The translations under genes were made by a program, and so were the position numbers. A DNA stretch of 64,000 bases from the NCBI RefSeq assembly GCF_003201815.1, contig NZ_QJKB01000001.1:1302001-1366000 (forward strand). The letters are read 5' to 3'. Each line of letters starts with the position of its first letter. Position 1 is the first letter of the stretch. Source of the stretch: Undibacterium pigrum (GTDB taxonomy: Bacteria; Pseudomonadota; Gammaproteobacteria; Burkholderiales; Burkholderiaceae_D). Positions 49,152-58,428 of the stretch are shown here, piece by piece. The notes under the pieces were generated by a model, which was not told the DNA's origin, ran no database searches, and saw nothing but the letters and a program-made list of their open reading frames with translations.

Positions 49152-50015
49152 TTATTTTTCATCGTGATGATGATCATCAACACTGGTCTGCACGATGCTG
49201 ACCGGCCTGCCCTTGCGCCAGCGCCACAGCAAAACGACGTAGCCAGACAAGCCATACAGGACGAACAAGCCAAACAAAACCTTGGGTGGATCACTGACTA
49301 CCGCAACATAGGCCAGCACAATAAGGAAAGGCGCGATGAATGGTACAGACTTACGCAGGTTCACGTCCTTGAAACTATAGAAAGGCACATTGGTCACCAT
49401 CGTCAAACCTGCAAACAAGGTAATGCTCCAGGTACTCCAGCTCAAGTCACGCCCGAGGAAATGCAGATCTTCCATCAGCAATACAAAGCCCGCAACCAAA
49501 GCAGCGGCCGCAGGACTGGGCAAGCCCTGGAAATAACGCTTGTCGACCACACCAATATTGGTATTGAAGCGAGCCAGGCGCAAAGCAGCACCGGCACAAT
49601 AGACGAAGGCAGCCAGCCAGCCCAGCTTGCCCATGCCCTTCAACGACCATTCATAAGCCACCAGTGCCGGAGCGGCACCAAAGGAAATCATGTCTGACAA
49701 ACTATCGTATTGCGCCCCAAACTCACTCTGGGTATTGGTCATGCGGGCGACGCGACCGTCCAGACTATCCAGCACCATGGCCGCGAAAATCGCCAGGGCC
49801 GACCGGTCAAAACGTTGATCCATTGCCATGACAATCGCATAAAAACCGCAAAACAAGGCGGCAGTCGTAAATGCGTTCGGCAATAAATAAATGCCGCGCC
49901 GCCTCTTGGGAGCGACCTCAGTAGCAACAACTTCAGCAGACTGTTGCGTTTTGCGTATACCCTTGGGGAAAAGCTTGAAACTACCCTTGGGCTTGCGTCG
50001 ATTAGGTGTGGACAT
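49152..50015 (-). CDS. pssA: CDP-diacylglycerol-serine O-phosphatidyltransferase
   Basis: 287 residues from ATG at 50015 (MSTPNRRKPKGSF); the frame stays open another 70 codons upstream without supporting conservation. The CDP-alcohol phosphatidyltransferase motif DG-x2-AR-x8-G-x3-D-x3-D is perfect within DGRVARMTNTQSEFGAQYD. About seven to eight transmembrane helices; the C-terminus ends in DDHHHDEK. It makes phosphatidylserine, the precursor of phosphatidylethanolamine, in the inner membrane. Location between ilvC and leuA is common in betaproteobacteria. Confidence 0.96.
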   Translation of the reverse strand: MSTPNRRKPKGSFKLFPKGIRKTQQSAEVVATEVAPKRRRGIYLLPNAFTTAALFCGFYAIVMAMDQRFDRSALAIFAAMVLDSLDGRVARMTNTQSEFGAQYDSLSDMISFGAAPALVAYEWSLKGMGKLGWLAAFVYCAGAALRLARFNTNIGVVDKRYFQGLPSPAAAALVAGFVLLMEDLHFLGRDLSWSTWSITLFAGLTMVTNVPFYSFKDVNLRKSVPFIAPFLIVLAYVAVVSDPPKVLFGLFVLYGLSGYVVLLWRWRKGRPVSIVQTSVDDHHHDEK

Positions 50016-50163
50016 GCGGTTATTTCGTAGAAACTTGCCCGGCAATGCCAGACAATAGAAATCAAAAGTGTGGGAAGTATAACCGTGATTATTGACTGCG
50101 AAAACAATTCGCACACTTGAATGACATGTTCGTGACAGCAAAAGGTGGCCTGACAACAGCCAC

Positions 50164-50199
50164 AAAACAAAAATCGCCCTTGCGGACGATTTTTGTTTT
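50164..50199 (-). terminator. Third hairpin terminator after ilvC
   Basis: AAAACAAAAATCG and CGATTTTTGTTTT pair outside a GC core, followed by T-rich sequence on the minus strand. It stands at the distal end of the duplicated ilvC tail region and differs in sequence from the two terminators inside the repeat units. Confidence 0.8.
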
Positions 50200-50253
50200 A
50201 GCACCACCTGCACCAACCAGCGCACGCCGGATGATGCCCGGCGATCTTAAAAA

Positions 50254-50400
50254 TTAGTTTTTGGATTGATCAACCAGTTTGTTTTTAGCAATCCAAGTGC
50301 ACTTGAAGGTGTAAAAAAGTCGTCCTAGTGGACGACTTTTACCCTTCGAGCTGCGTGCGCCTACGAGCGCACGCTGGATGATGTCCGGCGATCTTAAAAA
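50254..50400 (-). repeat. Distal tandem copy of the ilvC 3' end with terminator
   Basis: 147-base unit, about 94% identical by eye to the next unit. Its first 51 bases on the plus side read, on the minus strand, as a copy of the last codons of ilvC ([16 protein letters not shown] then TAA), followed by the spacer and a terminator (AAAAAGTCGTCC/GGACGACTTTT, stem at 50313-50340). It has no start codon and is not a gene, but a remnant. Confidence 0.88.
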
Positions 50401-50548
50401 TTAGTTTTTGGATTGATCAACCAGTTTGTTTTTAGCAATCCAAGTGCACTTGAAGGCGTAAAAAAAGTCGTCCAAGTGGACGACTTTTAGCCTTCGAGCT
50501 GCGTGCGCCTGCAAGCGCACGCTGGATGATGCCCGGCGATCTCTGCAA
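50401..50548 (-). repeat. Proximal tandem copy of the ilvC 3' end with terminator
   Basis: 148-base unit that abuts the true ilvC stop codon. It repeats the tail codons [17 protein letters not shown] and carries a terminator plus a GCGTGCGC/GCGCACGC hairpin. The tail copies are identical to each other but differ from the true gene at synonymous positions (for example ATT GCT AAA versus ATA GCG AAG), so the two copies share a more recent history with each other than with ilvC. Confidence 0.88.
50460..50488 (-). terminator. First intrinsic terminator after ilvC
   Basis: AAAAGTCGTCC and GGACGACTTTT pair over 11 bp with a 4-base loop AAGT, followed on the minus strand by seven T residues. It is 61 bases past the ilvC stop and is the primary terminator of the ilv operon. 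Confidence 0.93.
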
Positions 50549-51580
<1,032 letters not shown>

Positions 51581-51621
51581 TTAAGTATTTTTGTAGGGGA
51601 TGGCGTATGCCTGAAACTATA

Positions 51622-52113
51622 TTAAACCTTGAGGATGCGTTCGCCGCGTCCTATGCCTGAACCACCGGTACGTACCGTTTCCAGAATTGCCGTGCGGTCT
51701 ATGGAATCAATGAAAGCATCCAATTTACCTTTATTACCGGTCAATTCTATGGTGTAGGTCTTTTCGGTGACATCAATGATGCGGCCACGGAAAATGTCTG
51801 CGGTGCGCTTCATTTCTTCGCGCTCCTTGCCAACCGCTCTTACCTTGATCAGCATCAGCTCACGTTCTATGTGCGCGCCTTCGGTCAGATCAACCACCTT
51901 GACCACCTCAATCAGGCGGTTCAAATGCTTGGTGATCTGTTCGATGATGTCATCAGAACCGGAAGTCACGATCGTCATACGTGACAGTGTCGGGTCTTCA
52001 GTCGGTGCAACCGTCAGGGTTTCAATGTTATAGCCGCGGGCAGAAAACAGGCCAACCACACGGGACAAGGCACCAGCTTCATTCTCAAGAAGGATGGAAA
52101 TAATATGTCTCAT
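51622..52113 (-). CDS. ilvN: Acetolactate synthase small subunit
   Basis: 163 residues. An N-terminal ACT domain (MRHIISILLENEAGALSRVVGLF, positions 1-23, and the GYNIETLTVAPTED stretch) binds valine; a C-terminal domain contacts the catalytic subunit. It activates IlvB and gives feedback inhibition. Its start overlaps the ilvB stop by one base, coupling the two. Often named ilvH in related genomes. Confidence 0.96.
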   Translation of the reverse strand: MRHIISILLENEAGALSRVVGLFSARGYNIETLTVAPTEDPTLSRMTIVTSGSDDIIEQITKHLNRLIEVVKVVDLTEGAHIERELMLIKVRAVGKEREEMKRTADIFRGRIIDVTEKTYTIELTGNKGKLDAFIDSIDRTAILETVRTGGSGIGRGERILKV

Positions 52114-53828
52114 TACAGATCCTCCGAACCCAGCAACATTTCAGTCAAGCCCTTGCCTGCCTTGACCATGGGCCAGACATTCTCAGTTTGATCAGTAATG
52201 AAATTCATGAATACCAGCCTGTCTTTCATGGCAAAGGCTTCACGCACTGCGCCGTCAACGTCTGCAGGGTTTTCTATCTTCATGCCGACGTGGCCATAAG
52301 CTTCCACCAGCTTGGTAAAGTCAGGCAGAGAGTCCATGTAAGACTCGGAATAGCGTGAGCCATAATCAATTTGCTGCCACTGCCTGACCATGCCAAGGAA
52401 GCGGTTGTTCAACAAGATAATTTTTGGTGTCAGATGATATTGCTTGCAGGTTGCCAGTTCCTGTATGCACATCTGTATCGAGGCTTCGCCAGTGATACAG
52501 GCAACAGTCGCATCCGGATTAGCCATCTGCACACCCATGGCATACGGCAAACCTACACCCATGGTACCCAGGCCACCGGAATTGATCCAGCGACGCGGTT
52601 TATCAAAGCGATAGTATTGCGCAGCCCACATCTGATGCTGACCTACGTCTGAAGTAACAAAGGCATCGCCCTTGGTGACTTCCCAGACTTTTTCAACCAC
52701 GGACTGTGGTTTGATAACTTCATTTGAAGTCGGGTATTTCAGGCATTCACGACCACGCCATTCATTGACCTGCTTCCACCAGGTAGCCAGCGCCTTGGGA
52801 TCAGGGCGAGTCTCAACCGTACTCAGTTGCGACAGCATTTCCTGCAAGACGTCTTTGACATTACCTACGATAGGAATATCAACCTTGACACGCTTGGAAA
52901 TCGATGAGGGATCAATATCAATATGAATGATCTTGCGTGGATGCGAAGCAAAATGCTTGGGGTTGCCAATTACGCGGTCATCAAAACGAGCGCCAATGGC
53001 GATCAGCACATCACAGTGCTGCATGGCCATATTGGCTTCGTAAGTACCATGCATGCCAGGCATGCCGAGGAATTTTTCATCGCTGGCACGATAGGCACCG
53101 AGACCCATCAGGGTATTGGTACATGGGAAACCGAGTAAATCTACCAGCTTGTTCAGCTCCGGTGCTGCATGCGCGAGTATCACGCCGCCACCGGTATAAA
53201 TCATGGGACGTTCAGCCTGCAACAACAGTTGCACAGCCTTGCGAATTTGCCCTGCATGCCCTTTGTCGACTGGCTTGTAAGAGCGCATTTCGACTTCTTT
53301 AGGGTAGCTATAGGTAGTTTTGTGCATGCTGATATCCTTGGGGATATCGACCAGCACAGGACCAGGACGACCTGTCGTTGCAATATAGAATGCTTTCTTG
53401 ACGGTCTCGGCCAGGTCCCTGACGTCTTTCACCAAAAAATTATGCTTTACGCATGGACGGGTAATACCAACGGTGTCGCACTCCTGGAAGGCATCCTGGC
53501 CAATAACGGCACTGGGAACCTGACCCGAAATGATGACCATGGGAATCGAATCCATATAAGCAGTTGCCAGACCGGTTACCGCATTGGTAACGCCAGGTCC
53601 GGAAGTGACCAGAGCCACACCTACTTTATTGGAGGAACGGGAATAAGCATCGGCAGCATGTACTGCAGCCTGCTCATGACGCACCAGGATGTGTTGAAAC
53701 TTGTCCTGATTGAAGATTGCATCATAGATATAGAGTACGGCACCACCCGGATATCCGAATACATGCTCAACACCCTCTTCGGCCAGACACTTGACAAGTA
53801 TCTCTGCGCCTGTAAATTCTGAACTCAT
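52113..53828 (-). CDS. ilvB: Acetolactate synthase large subunit
   Basis: 571 residues from ATG at 53828 (MSSEFTGAEILVKCL), with AAGGA about 8 bases upstream; an ATG eight codons earlier lacks a ribosome site. ThDP-dependent: catalytic Glu in the region FGYPGGAVLYIYDAI to HEQAAVHAADAY, and the ThDP-Mg motif is GEA-SIQMCIQELATC where many enzymes have GDG/GDA. It joins pyruvate with pyruvate or 2-oxobutyrate. First gene of the ilvBNC operon, behind a leader of roughly 300 bases. Confidence 0.98.
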   Translation of the reverse strand: MSSEFTGAEILVKCLAEEGVEHVFGYPGGAVLYIYDAIFNQDKFQHILVRHEQAAVHAADAYSRSSNKVGVALVTSGPGVTNAVTGLATAYMDSIPMVIISGQVPSAVIGQDAFQECDTVGITRPCVKHNFLVKDVRDLAETVKKAFYIATTGRPGPVLVDIPKDISMHKTTYSYPKEVEMRSYKPVDKGHAGQIRKAVQLLLQAERPMIYTGGGVILAHAAPELNKLVDLLGFPCTNTLMGLGAYRASDEKFLGMPGMHGTYEANMAMQHCDVLIAIGARFDDRVIGNPKHFASHPRKIIHIDIDPSSISKRVKVDIPIVGNVKDVLQEMLSQLSTVETRPDPKALATWWKQVNEWRGRECLKYPTSNEVIKPQSVVEKVWEVTKGDAFVTSDVGQHQMWAAQYYRFDKPRRWINSGGLGTMGVGLPYAMGVQMANPDATVACITGEASIQMCIQELATCKQYHLTPKIILLNNRFLGMVRQWQQIDYGSRYSESYMDSLPDFTKLVEAYGHVGMKIENPADVDGAVREAFAMKDRLVFMNFITDQTENVWPMVKAGKGLTEMLLGSEDL

Positions 53829-54377
53829 AAATTGTGTCCTTTCAAGGTCCATAGGAGATTGATCGGATGTTCTTTCCTGGCGAAATCGACATGTAAATAC
53901 CGGAAAGCTGAGATCCCTTTACGTGCGGTCACATTCCCCTTTACACATCCGTTGGATATGGTACCAGGCAAGGCTTATTGCACTCGTTCAATCAGTATTA
54001 AGGCTTTACAACGACAGACTTCTCACGCTTGTGGCATGGGTCAGAACAAACAGCTTCTTAAAGCGAACCTGTCGGCGACGGCATTGTGAGCTGTTCCAGA
54101 CAAGTATTTTGTGCCCCGAGATTTTGGAGCGGACTCACAAGGTACTGCGTCGCAGCAATTTGGTCAAGGAAAATTCTATAAGAAAAGAAACTTATTTGCC
54201 TTTGAAATGTTATCAAATGACAAGAAAGCACAAAATTCAGGACATAAGCACGTATTTTTGCTAGCATGTGCGCAATTTTGCATGGTCCGCTTCTTTAAAA
54301 AGCTCAATGACTTTGCCCTGGTATCTCAGGGGAAGCAGCGCCTGCTATAAACCACGTAAAGCACGTAACTGCCAACA
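53829..54377. other. Divergent region ilvB versus sigma-factor gene, long ilvB leader
   Basis: 549 bases without a convincing gene. On the minus strand TTGACC (54162-54167) and TACCTT (54139-54144) are 17 bases apart and could be the ilvB promoter, implying a leader of about 300 bases. I searched that leader for an Ile/Val/Leu-rich peptide and for a stem with a T-tract and found neither; a repeated GTAAAGGG (two copies about 25 bases apart) and a CTTTCC/GGAAAG pair are the only structure noticed. No clear sigma-gene promoter was recognised. Confidence 0.5.
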
Positions 54378-54950
54378 ATGGCCACAGACAAAGAATTATC
54401 CAGCTTTTTGGAAGGTGTGGAACGCCGCGCTTTCAAACATGCTGTCTACACAGTAAGAAATGAAGAATCTGCTCTGGACATCGTCCAGGAAGCAATGATC
54501 AAGCTCGCCGAAAAATATGGCGACAAGCCTGCGGCAGAATTGCCCATGTTGTTTCAACGCATATTGCAAAACACCATCCTGGATTTTTTTCGCCGGGAAA
54601 AGGTCAGAAACACCTGGGTCAGCTTGTTTTCCAACATTACGCCATCAAATAATCAAGATGACGATAATTTTGACTTATTGGAAAGTTATGCCGCAGAAGA
54701 TGGCACAGAAGCATCAGAATCCAGTGCCGACAAGATAGAACGTGAGCAAGTTCTCAACATAATTGATGAAGAAATAAAAAAACTTCCTGCGCGTCAACGG
54801 GAAGCCTTCCTCATGCGTTATTGGGAAGACATGGATGTAGCGGAAACCGCCGCTGCAATGGGTTGCTCAGAAGGTAGCGTCAAAACACACTGCTCCAGAG
54901 CAACACATGCATTGGCTGTCACGCTCAAGGCTAAAGGAATTCACCTATGA
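54378..54950 (+). CDS. ECF-like RNA polymerase sigma factor
   Basis: 190 residues. Region 2 is seen at about 10-80 (AFKHAVYTVRNEESALDIVQEAM; LPMLFQRILQNTILDFFRREKVR) and region 4 at about 130-185 (LPARQREAFLMRYWEDMDVAETAAAMG, then GSVKTHCSRATHAL). A long acidic linker (about 95-120) separates them. It overlaps by 4 bases with a DUF3619 gene encoding a single-pass membrane protein, which could be its anti-sigma factor. The regulon is unknown. Confidence 0.92.
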   Translation: MATDKELSSFLEGVERRAFKHAVYTVRNEESALDIVQEAMIKLAEKYGDKPAAELPMLFQRILQNTILDFFRREKVRNTWVSLFSNITPSNNQDDDNFDLLESYAAEDGTEASESSADKIEREQVLNIIDEEIKKLPARQREAFLMRYWEDMDVAETAAAMGCSEGSVKTHCSRATHALAVTLKAKGIHL

Positions 54951-55363
54951 ACTATTCAAAAGAAGCGAAAGACCTTGAATTTGCTTACAAGGTAAGACGG
55001 GCGCTGAATGAGTCAGCGGAAAGCCTGCCTGCTCCCACTTTAGACAGGTTGGCGCAAGCGCGCAAGCTGGCTTTGTCACGCAAGAAACAGGAAGCACCTG
55101 TAGCCGTAAAGGTATTCAAAGGCGTGCTGGCTGGCAATTCGGGCTTTTCTTTCCAGGGGCCTGGTTCCTGGATGGGCAAACTCGGCCTGGTATTGCCTTT
55201 GCTGGTGCTGGTTGTGGGCCTGCTGGGTATTTACGAATACGAGCAACAGCAAAACATTAACGAACTGGCAGATATTGATACTGCCGTCCTGGTGGACGAA
55301 TTACCGCCAGCCGCCTATGTTGATACCGGGTTTAGTGCGTATTTGAACAAAACGGAGGAGTAG
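54947..55363 (+). CDS. DUF3619 single-pass membrane protein, possible anti-sigma
   Basis: 138 residues. A cytoplasmic N-terminal helical part (about 1-75; FAYKVRRALNESAESLPAPTLDRLAQARKLAL is within 10-41), one transmembrane helix (about 76-97, LGLVLPLLVLVVGLLGIY) and a short periplasmic acidic tail. That layout is shared with anti-sigma factors, and the ATGA overlap with the sigma gene means coupled translation. No zinc-binding HxxxCxxC motif is present, so it is not a classical ZAS protein. Anti-sigma function is inference. Confidence 0.85.
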   Translation: MNYSKEAKDLEFAYKVRRALNESAESLPAPTLDRLAQARKLALSRKKQEAPVAVKVFKGVLAGNSGFSFQGPGSWMGKLGLVLPLLVLVVGLLGIYEYEQQQNINELADIDTAVLVDELPPAAYVDTGFSAYLNKTEE

Positions 55364-55365
55364 TA

Positions 55366-56070
55366 GTGACGTTTGCGTTAATACCGAATTCTGTTTGTCT
55401 CATTATTCTGTCTCTTGCAATACCGCTGGCTTTCGCTGGCGGTATTTCTGTTCCTGCGTCCAATGCACAAGCTACCAGTAAAGCCAGTACCGGTTTGCTG
55501 GGCGGCAGCACGCTGAGCAAACCCCTGTGGGCGGAACTCAGTGCAGCGCAAAAACAGGCTTTGGCACCGCTGAGCCCTGAATGGGACAAGATGTCAGAAC
55601 TCGGTAAGAAAAAATGGCTGGGCATCGCCGATCGTTACGCAACGATGAAGCCAGACGAGCAAGCCAGGTTGCAAGAACGTATGCGTGACTGGGTCAAGTT
55701 GACTCCAGAGCAACGTATGGCTGCCCGTGAAAATTACGCAAAATCGACACAACTCAAGCCTGAACACAAGTCAGCACAGTGGCAACAATACCAGCAGTTA
55801 AGCGAAGAAGAAAAAAAACGCCTGGCTGATGAAAATCAAAAAAAGAAAAGCGTGACCAATTTGCCATCGGAATCTGTCAAGAATCCAAAAATCCTGGCAC
55901 CGATTAAGGTGGGCCCCAAGCCAGCAGGTGTTACCCCCCCTGCTGTTAAGGTGGTCACTCCGGCCTCACAGCCTGCAAGCAGTGTTGCTCCCGCCATCAA
56001 CCCAGCACCTGCCTCAGGCGCAAATGAGGTGCCAGCAAGCATTCCTGCGTCTCAGGGAACAAGCAAGTAA
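55366..56070 (+). CDS. DUF3106 secreted protein
   Basis: 234 residues from a GTG start with a strong GGAGGAG ribosome site. A signal peptide (about 1-25) precedes a DUF3106 region with Trp-centred helices: LWAELSAAQKQALAPLSPEWD, KKWLGIADRYATMKPDEQAR, and LTPEQRMAARENY. The C-terminal 70 residues are a Pro/Ala/Val-rich low-complexity tail. Periplasmic by prediction. The repeated amphipathic helices recall CpxP/Spy-like or heavy-metal-sensing helical proteins in general shape only. Located 2 bases after DUF3619. Confidence 0.85.
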   Translation: MTFALIPNSVCLIILSLAIPLAFAGGISVPASNAQATSKASTGLLGGSTLSKPLWAELSAAQKQALAPLSPEWDKMSELGKKKWLGIADRYATMKPDEQARLQERMRDWVKLTPEQRMAARENYAKSTQLKPEHKSAQWQQYQQLSEEEKKRLADENQKKKSVTNLPSESVKNPKILAPIKVGPKPAGVTPPAVKVVTPASQPASSVAPAINPAPASGANEVPASIPASQGTSK

Positions 56071-56074
56071 TCCT

Positions 56075-56593
56075 GTGAATTCTGATCTGACTGCCCCACC
56101 ACTACGTCGCCGCCTGATCTGCATGGTGTATGAAGCCATGCTCCTTTTTGGCATTGTTTTTGTTTCTGATTTTGCATTCGATGTTATTACCCAGAGCAAA
56201 CATGCTCTGGTGTTACGGCATGCCCGTCAGTTCTGGCTGTTTCTGGTGATAGGTGCGTATTTTGTATTTTGCTGGACGCGCAGCGGCCAGACCCTTGCCA
56301 TGCAAACCTGGCGCATCAAGGTAGTCGACCTGGATGGCGGCAAGCTCCCAGTCGTCAAGGCGATTGTGCGCTATTGCCTGGCCTGGATGTGGTTTTTGCC
56401 TGCTGCAGCCCTGGTTTACCAGCTAGGCCTCAAGCAATGGAAAATGGCTGCCGCAATCGCTCTGGGCATGCTGGCCTGGGCATTGACAGCCCGTCTCGAC
56501 AAATATGGACAATTTCTGCATGACCGTCTTGCCAAGACCAGACTGGTGCATATTCCTTCAGAAAAAGAACTGAAAGTACAGTCCGAAGCCTGA
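56075..56593 (+). CDS. RDD-family inner-membrane protein
   Basis: 172 residues from the GTG at 56075, 4 bases after the DUF3106 stop; the frame remains open further upstream within DUF3106, but conservation begins at APPLRRRLICMVYEAM. Four hydrophobic segments and the RDD-type Arg and Asp residues (RRRLICMVYE; WRIKVVDLDGGKLP) are visible. Function of RDD proteins is poorly known; some act in Na+/H+ or osmolyte transport. It closes the sigma-DUF3619-DUF3106-RDD cluster. Confidence 0.85.
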   Translation: MNSDLTAPPLRRRLICMVYEAMLLFGIVFVSDFAFDVITQSKHALVLRHARQFWLFLVIGAYFVFCWTRSGQTLAMQTWRIKVVDLDGGKLPVVKAIVRYCLAWMWFLPAAALVYQLGLKQWKMAAAIALGMLAWALTARLDKYGQFLHDRLAKTRLVHIPSEKELKVQSEA

Positions 56594-56655
56594 TACTCTT
56601 TTGATGTTGCGCTTTCAATGTTATTCTTATGAAATAATTTATCGAGAAGAATGAC

Positions 56656-57327
56656 ATGCAACACAAAGCTCCTCGTCGCACCAGGGAACGGATACTAGAA
56701 CTTTCCCTGCGCCTTTTCAATGAGTTCGGTGAACCGAATATCACCACGACCGTGATTGCGGAGGAAATGAATATTTCCCCCGGCAATCTGTATTATCATT
56801 TCCGCAACAAAGACGATATCGTTAATTCCATCTTCGTCCAGTTCGAGGCAGAGATTAACAAGAAGCTGGCTTTCCCTGAAGGGCGCAAAGCCAATATTCA
56901 GGATATCTGGACTTATCTGCACCTGACATTTGAACTGGTCTGGCGTTATCGCTTTTTCTACCGCGACCTGAATGATTTACTCTCCAGGAATCGCAAGCTT
57001 GAACTCAATTTCAAAGAAATACTGACGCACAAGATCAAGGTTGCAACAGGTCTCTGCACAGGCTTGCGTGCCGATGGTGAATTTGAAGCCAGTGATATCG
57101 ATATCGATGCCCTGGCCACCAATATGGTGGTAGTGGCAACTTACTGGCTGTCGTATGAATATGTACGCAATCCGCGCAAATATACTGAACTGCAAACCAT
57201 GTCCGAGTCACTGGCACGTGGCTGTTATCAGGTGATTGTCCTGATCAGCCCTTATCTGCGTGGCGAGACCAAGAATGTCTTTGAAAAACTGTCGCAAGAC
57301 TATTTGCGCAAAATTAATCCGGCATGA
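56656..57327 (+). CDS. TetR/AcrR-family transcriptional regulator
   Basis: 223 residues. The N-terminal helix-turn-helix is clear (RILELSLRLFNEFGEPNITT, then ISPGNLYYHFRNKDDIV). The C-terminal domain has a Trp/Tyr-rich segment (ELVWRYRFFYRDLNDLLSRN) seen in one TetR subgroup of unknown ligand. Its stop overlaps the LOG gene start by 4 bases (ATGA), so the two form a unit; it may be cotranscribed from the RDD gene, 62 bases upstream. Confidence 0.9.
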   Translation: MQHKAPRRTRERILELSLRLFNEFGEPNITTTVIAEEMNISPGNLYYHFRNKDDIVNSIFVQFEAEINKKLAFPEGRKANIQDIWTYLHLTFELVWRYRFFYRDLNDLLSRNRKLELNFKEILTHKIKVATGLCTGLRADGEFEASDIDIDALATNMVVVATYWLSYEYVRNPRKYTELQTMSESLARGCYQVIVLISPYLRGETKNVFEKLSQDYLRKINPA

Positions 57328-57905
57328 AGAATATTTGCGTTTATTGCGGCTCATCTCCAGGCATTACTGAAGATTATGCCATTGCAGCACGCCAACTGGC
57401 TGCCGAACTGGTCACGCAAGACCTGGGGCTGGTGTATGGCGGTGGCAATGTTGGGTTGATGGGTGTCATTGCCGACGAAGTCATGCGTCTGGGTGGCAGA
57501 GTCACCGGAGTCATCCCCAAGGCATTGATGGACAAGGAAGTCGGCCACACTGCCCTCACGTCCCTGCATGTCGTTGCCAACATGCATGAACGCAAGGCCA
57601 TGATGGCAGAATTGTCCGACGCCTTCATCGCCATGCCTGGCGGCATAGGTACTCTGGAAGAATTATTTGAAGTGCTGACCTGGTCACAACTGGGTTTTCA
57701 TGAAAAACCTGTTGGTTTATACAATATCAATGATTTTTATCGAAAACTGCATGATTTTCTCTTGCATACGGTAGAACAAGGCTTCCTGCGGCCTGCTCAT
57801 CTGGATCTCTTGTATATGGAAACTAAACCTGCAAAACTATTGCAAAAATTTGCCGACTACCGTCCCAAGCACATCAAAAAATGGCTGGAAGTCAAAGACC
57901 TTTGA
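57324..57905 (+). CDS. LOG-family protein (TIGR00730), nucleotide 5'-monophosphate phosphoribohydrolase
   Basis: 193 residues, Rossmann-like. The LOG motif PGGxGTxxE is present as MPGGIGTLEELFE, with the accompanying arginine in MHERKAMM, and GGGNVGLMGVIAD near residue 37. LOG proteins cleave the N-glycosidic bond of cytokinin nucleotides or AMP. Translationally coupled to the TetR gene. Substrate in this organism unknown. Confidence 0.92.
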   Translation: MKNICVYCGSSPGITEDYAIAARQLAAELVTQDLGLVYGGGNVGLMGVIADEVMRLGGRVTGVIPKALMDKEVGHTALTSLHVVANMHERKAMMAELSDAFIAMPGGIGTLEELFEVLTWSQLGFHEKPVGLYNINDFYRKLHDFLLHTVEQGFLRPAHLDLLYMETKPAKLLQKFADYRPKHIKKWLEVKDL

Positions 57906-57917
57906 TTTTCCAAGAAC

Positions 57918-58072
57918 CTGTTTACGATCTGTAGCGAGCGGGCGTCAGCGGGGTCGAGAGTAACAAAAACGCAGCGCAAAAAGCGGAATGTACTTGAGTA
58001 CATGAGCATTTTGAGCAGCGCATGAACCCCCGCATTAACTCCGGTTGCGCTCGCGCTTAAGATCGGAAACAG
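57918..58072. repeat. 155-bp imperfect palindrome, REP-like intergenic element
   Basis: Outer arms CTGTTTACGATCT and AGATCGGAAACAG are inverted repeats with one mismatch over 13 bases. The centre ATGTACT-TGA-GTACAT is a hairpin; between lie AGCGAGCG/CGCTCGCGCT-type blocks. The core AAGCGGAATGTAC...GTACATGAGCAT resembles, in the opposite orientation, the core of the element at 25753-25871. It fills most of the 271-base gap between the LOG and DUF3460 genes. Confidence 0.75.
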
Positions 58073-58176
58073 CTTATAAGTCAATTGAAGCTTTACTCAA
58101 AGGGCAAAACACCATAGTCAGCCCAAAAGAAGAGTAAAATGCGGCTTCATCCGACTTTTTGTGTTTATTTCAAATT

Positions 58177-58386
58177 ATGAAATTCTCCAAGCAATTCTCG
58201 CTGTACGAATCCGAAGCAACCAATTTCATCAAAGACTTGAAAAAAGCCAATCCTGCGCTGGAACAAAGTCAGCGCGATGGCCGTGCCCTGCTGTGGGACA
58301 AACAAGCCATAGACCTGGATACGCAAAAACGCAATCAGGAATCGCGCATCAACCAGCAAGCCTACGTGTATCAAAACAAGGGCTGA
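58177..58386 (+). CDS. DUF3460 family small protein
   Basis: 69 residues from ATG at 58177 (MKFSKQFSLYESEATNF). The sequence, with KKANPALEQSQRDGRALLWDK and the tail VYQNKG, matches the DUF3460 family found before scpA-panC in Burkholderiales. Charged, soluble, no signal. Function unknown. scpA starts 42 bases downstream. Confidence 0.85.
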   Translation: MKFSKQFSLYESEATNFIKDLKKANPALEQSQRDGRALLWDKQAIDLDTQKRNQESRINQQAYVYQNKG

Positions 58387-58428
58387 TACAGCCTGTATTG
58401 ATACTACAGATATCTAGCCGGAAAGCTT

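Noticed and set aside
50016..50225. 70-residue N-terminal extension of pssA
   Set aside because: No conservation; the frame runs into the terminator at 50164-50199, and MSTPNRRKPKG is the expected start.
50254..50548. CRISPR-like or tRNA-like repeat array
   Set aside because: Only two units of about 148 bases with no spacer pattern; they are copies of the ilvC end, not CRISPR repeats.
52480..52530. Defective ThDP motif (GEA for GDG) in IlvB
   Set aside because: Glu in place of Asp at this site occurs in other proteobacterial acetolactate synthases as far as I recall, and all else is intact.
54058..54267. 69-codon minus-strand ORF between ilvB and the sigma gene
   Set aside because: It spans the candidate ilvB promoter, has no ribosome site and no recognisable sequence, so it is probably chance.
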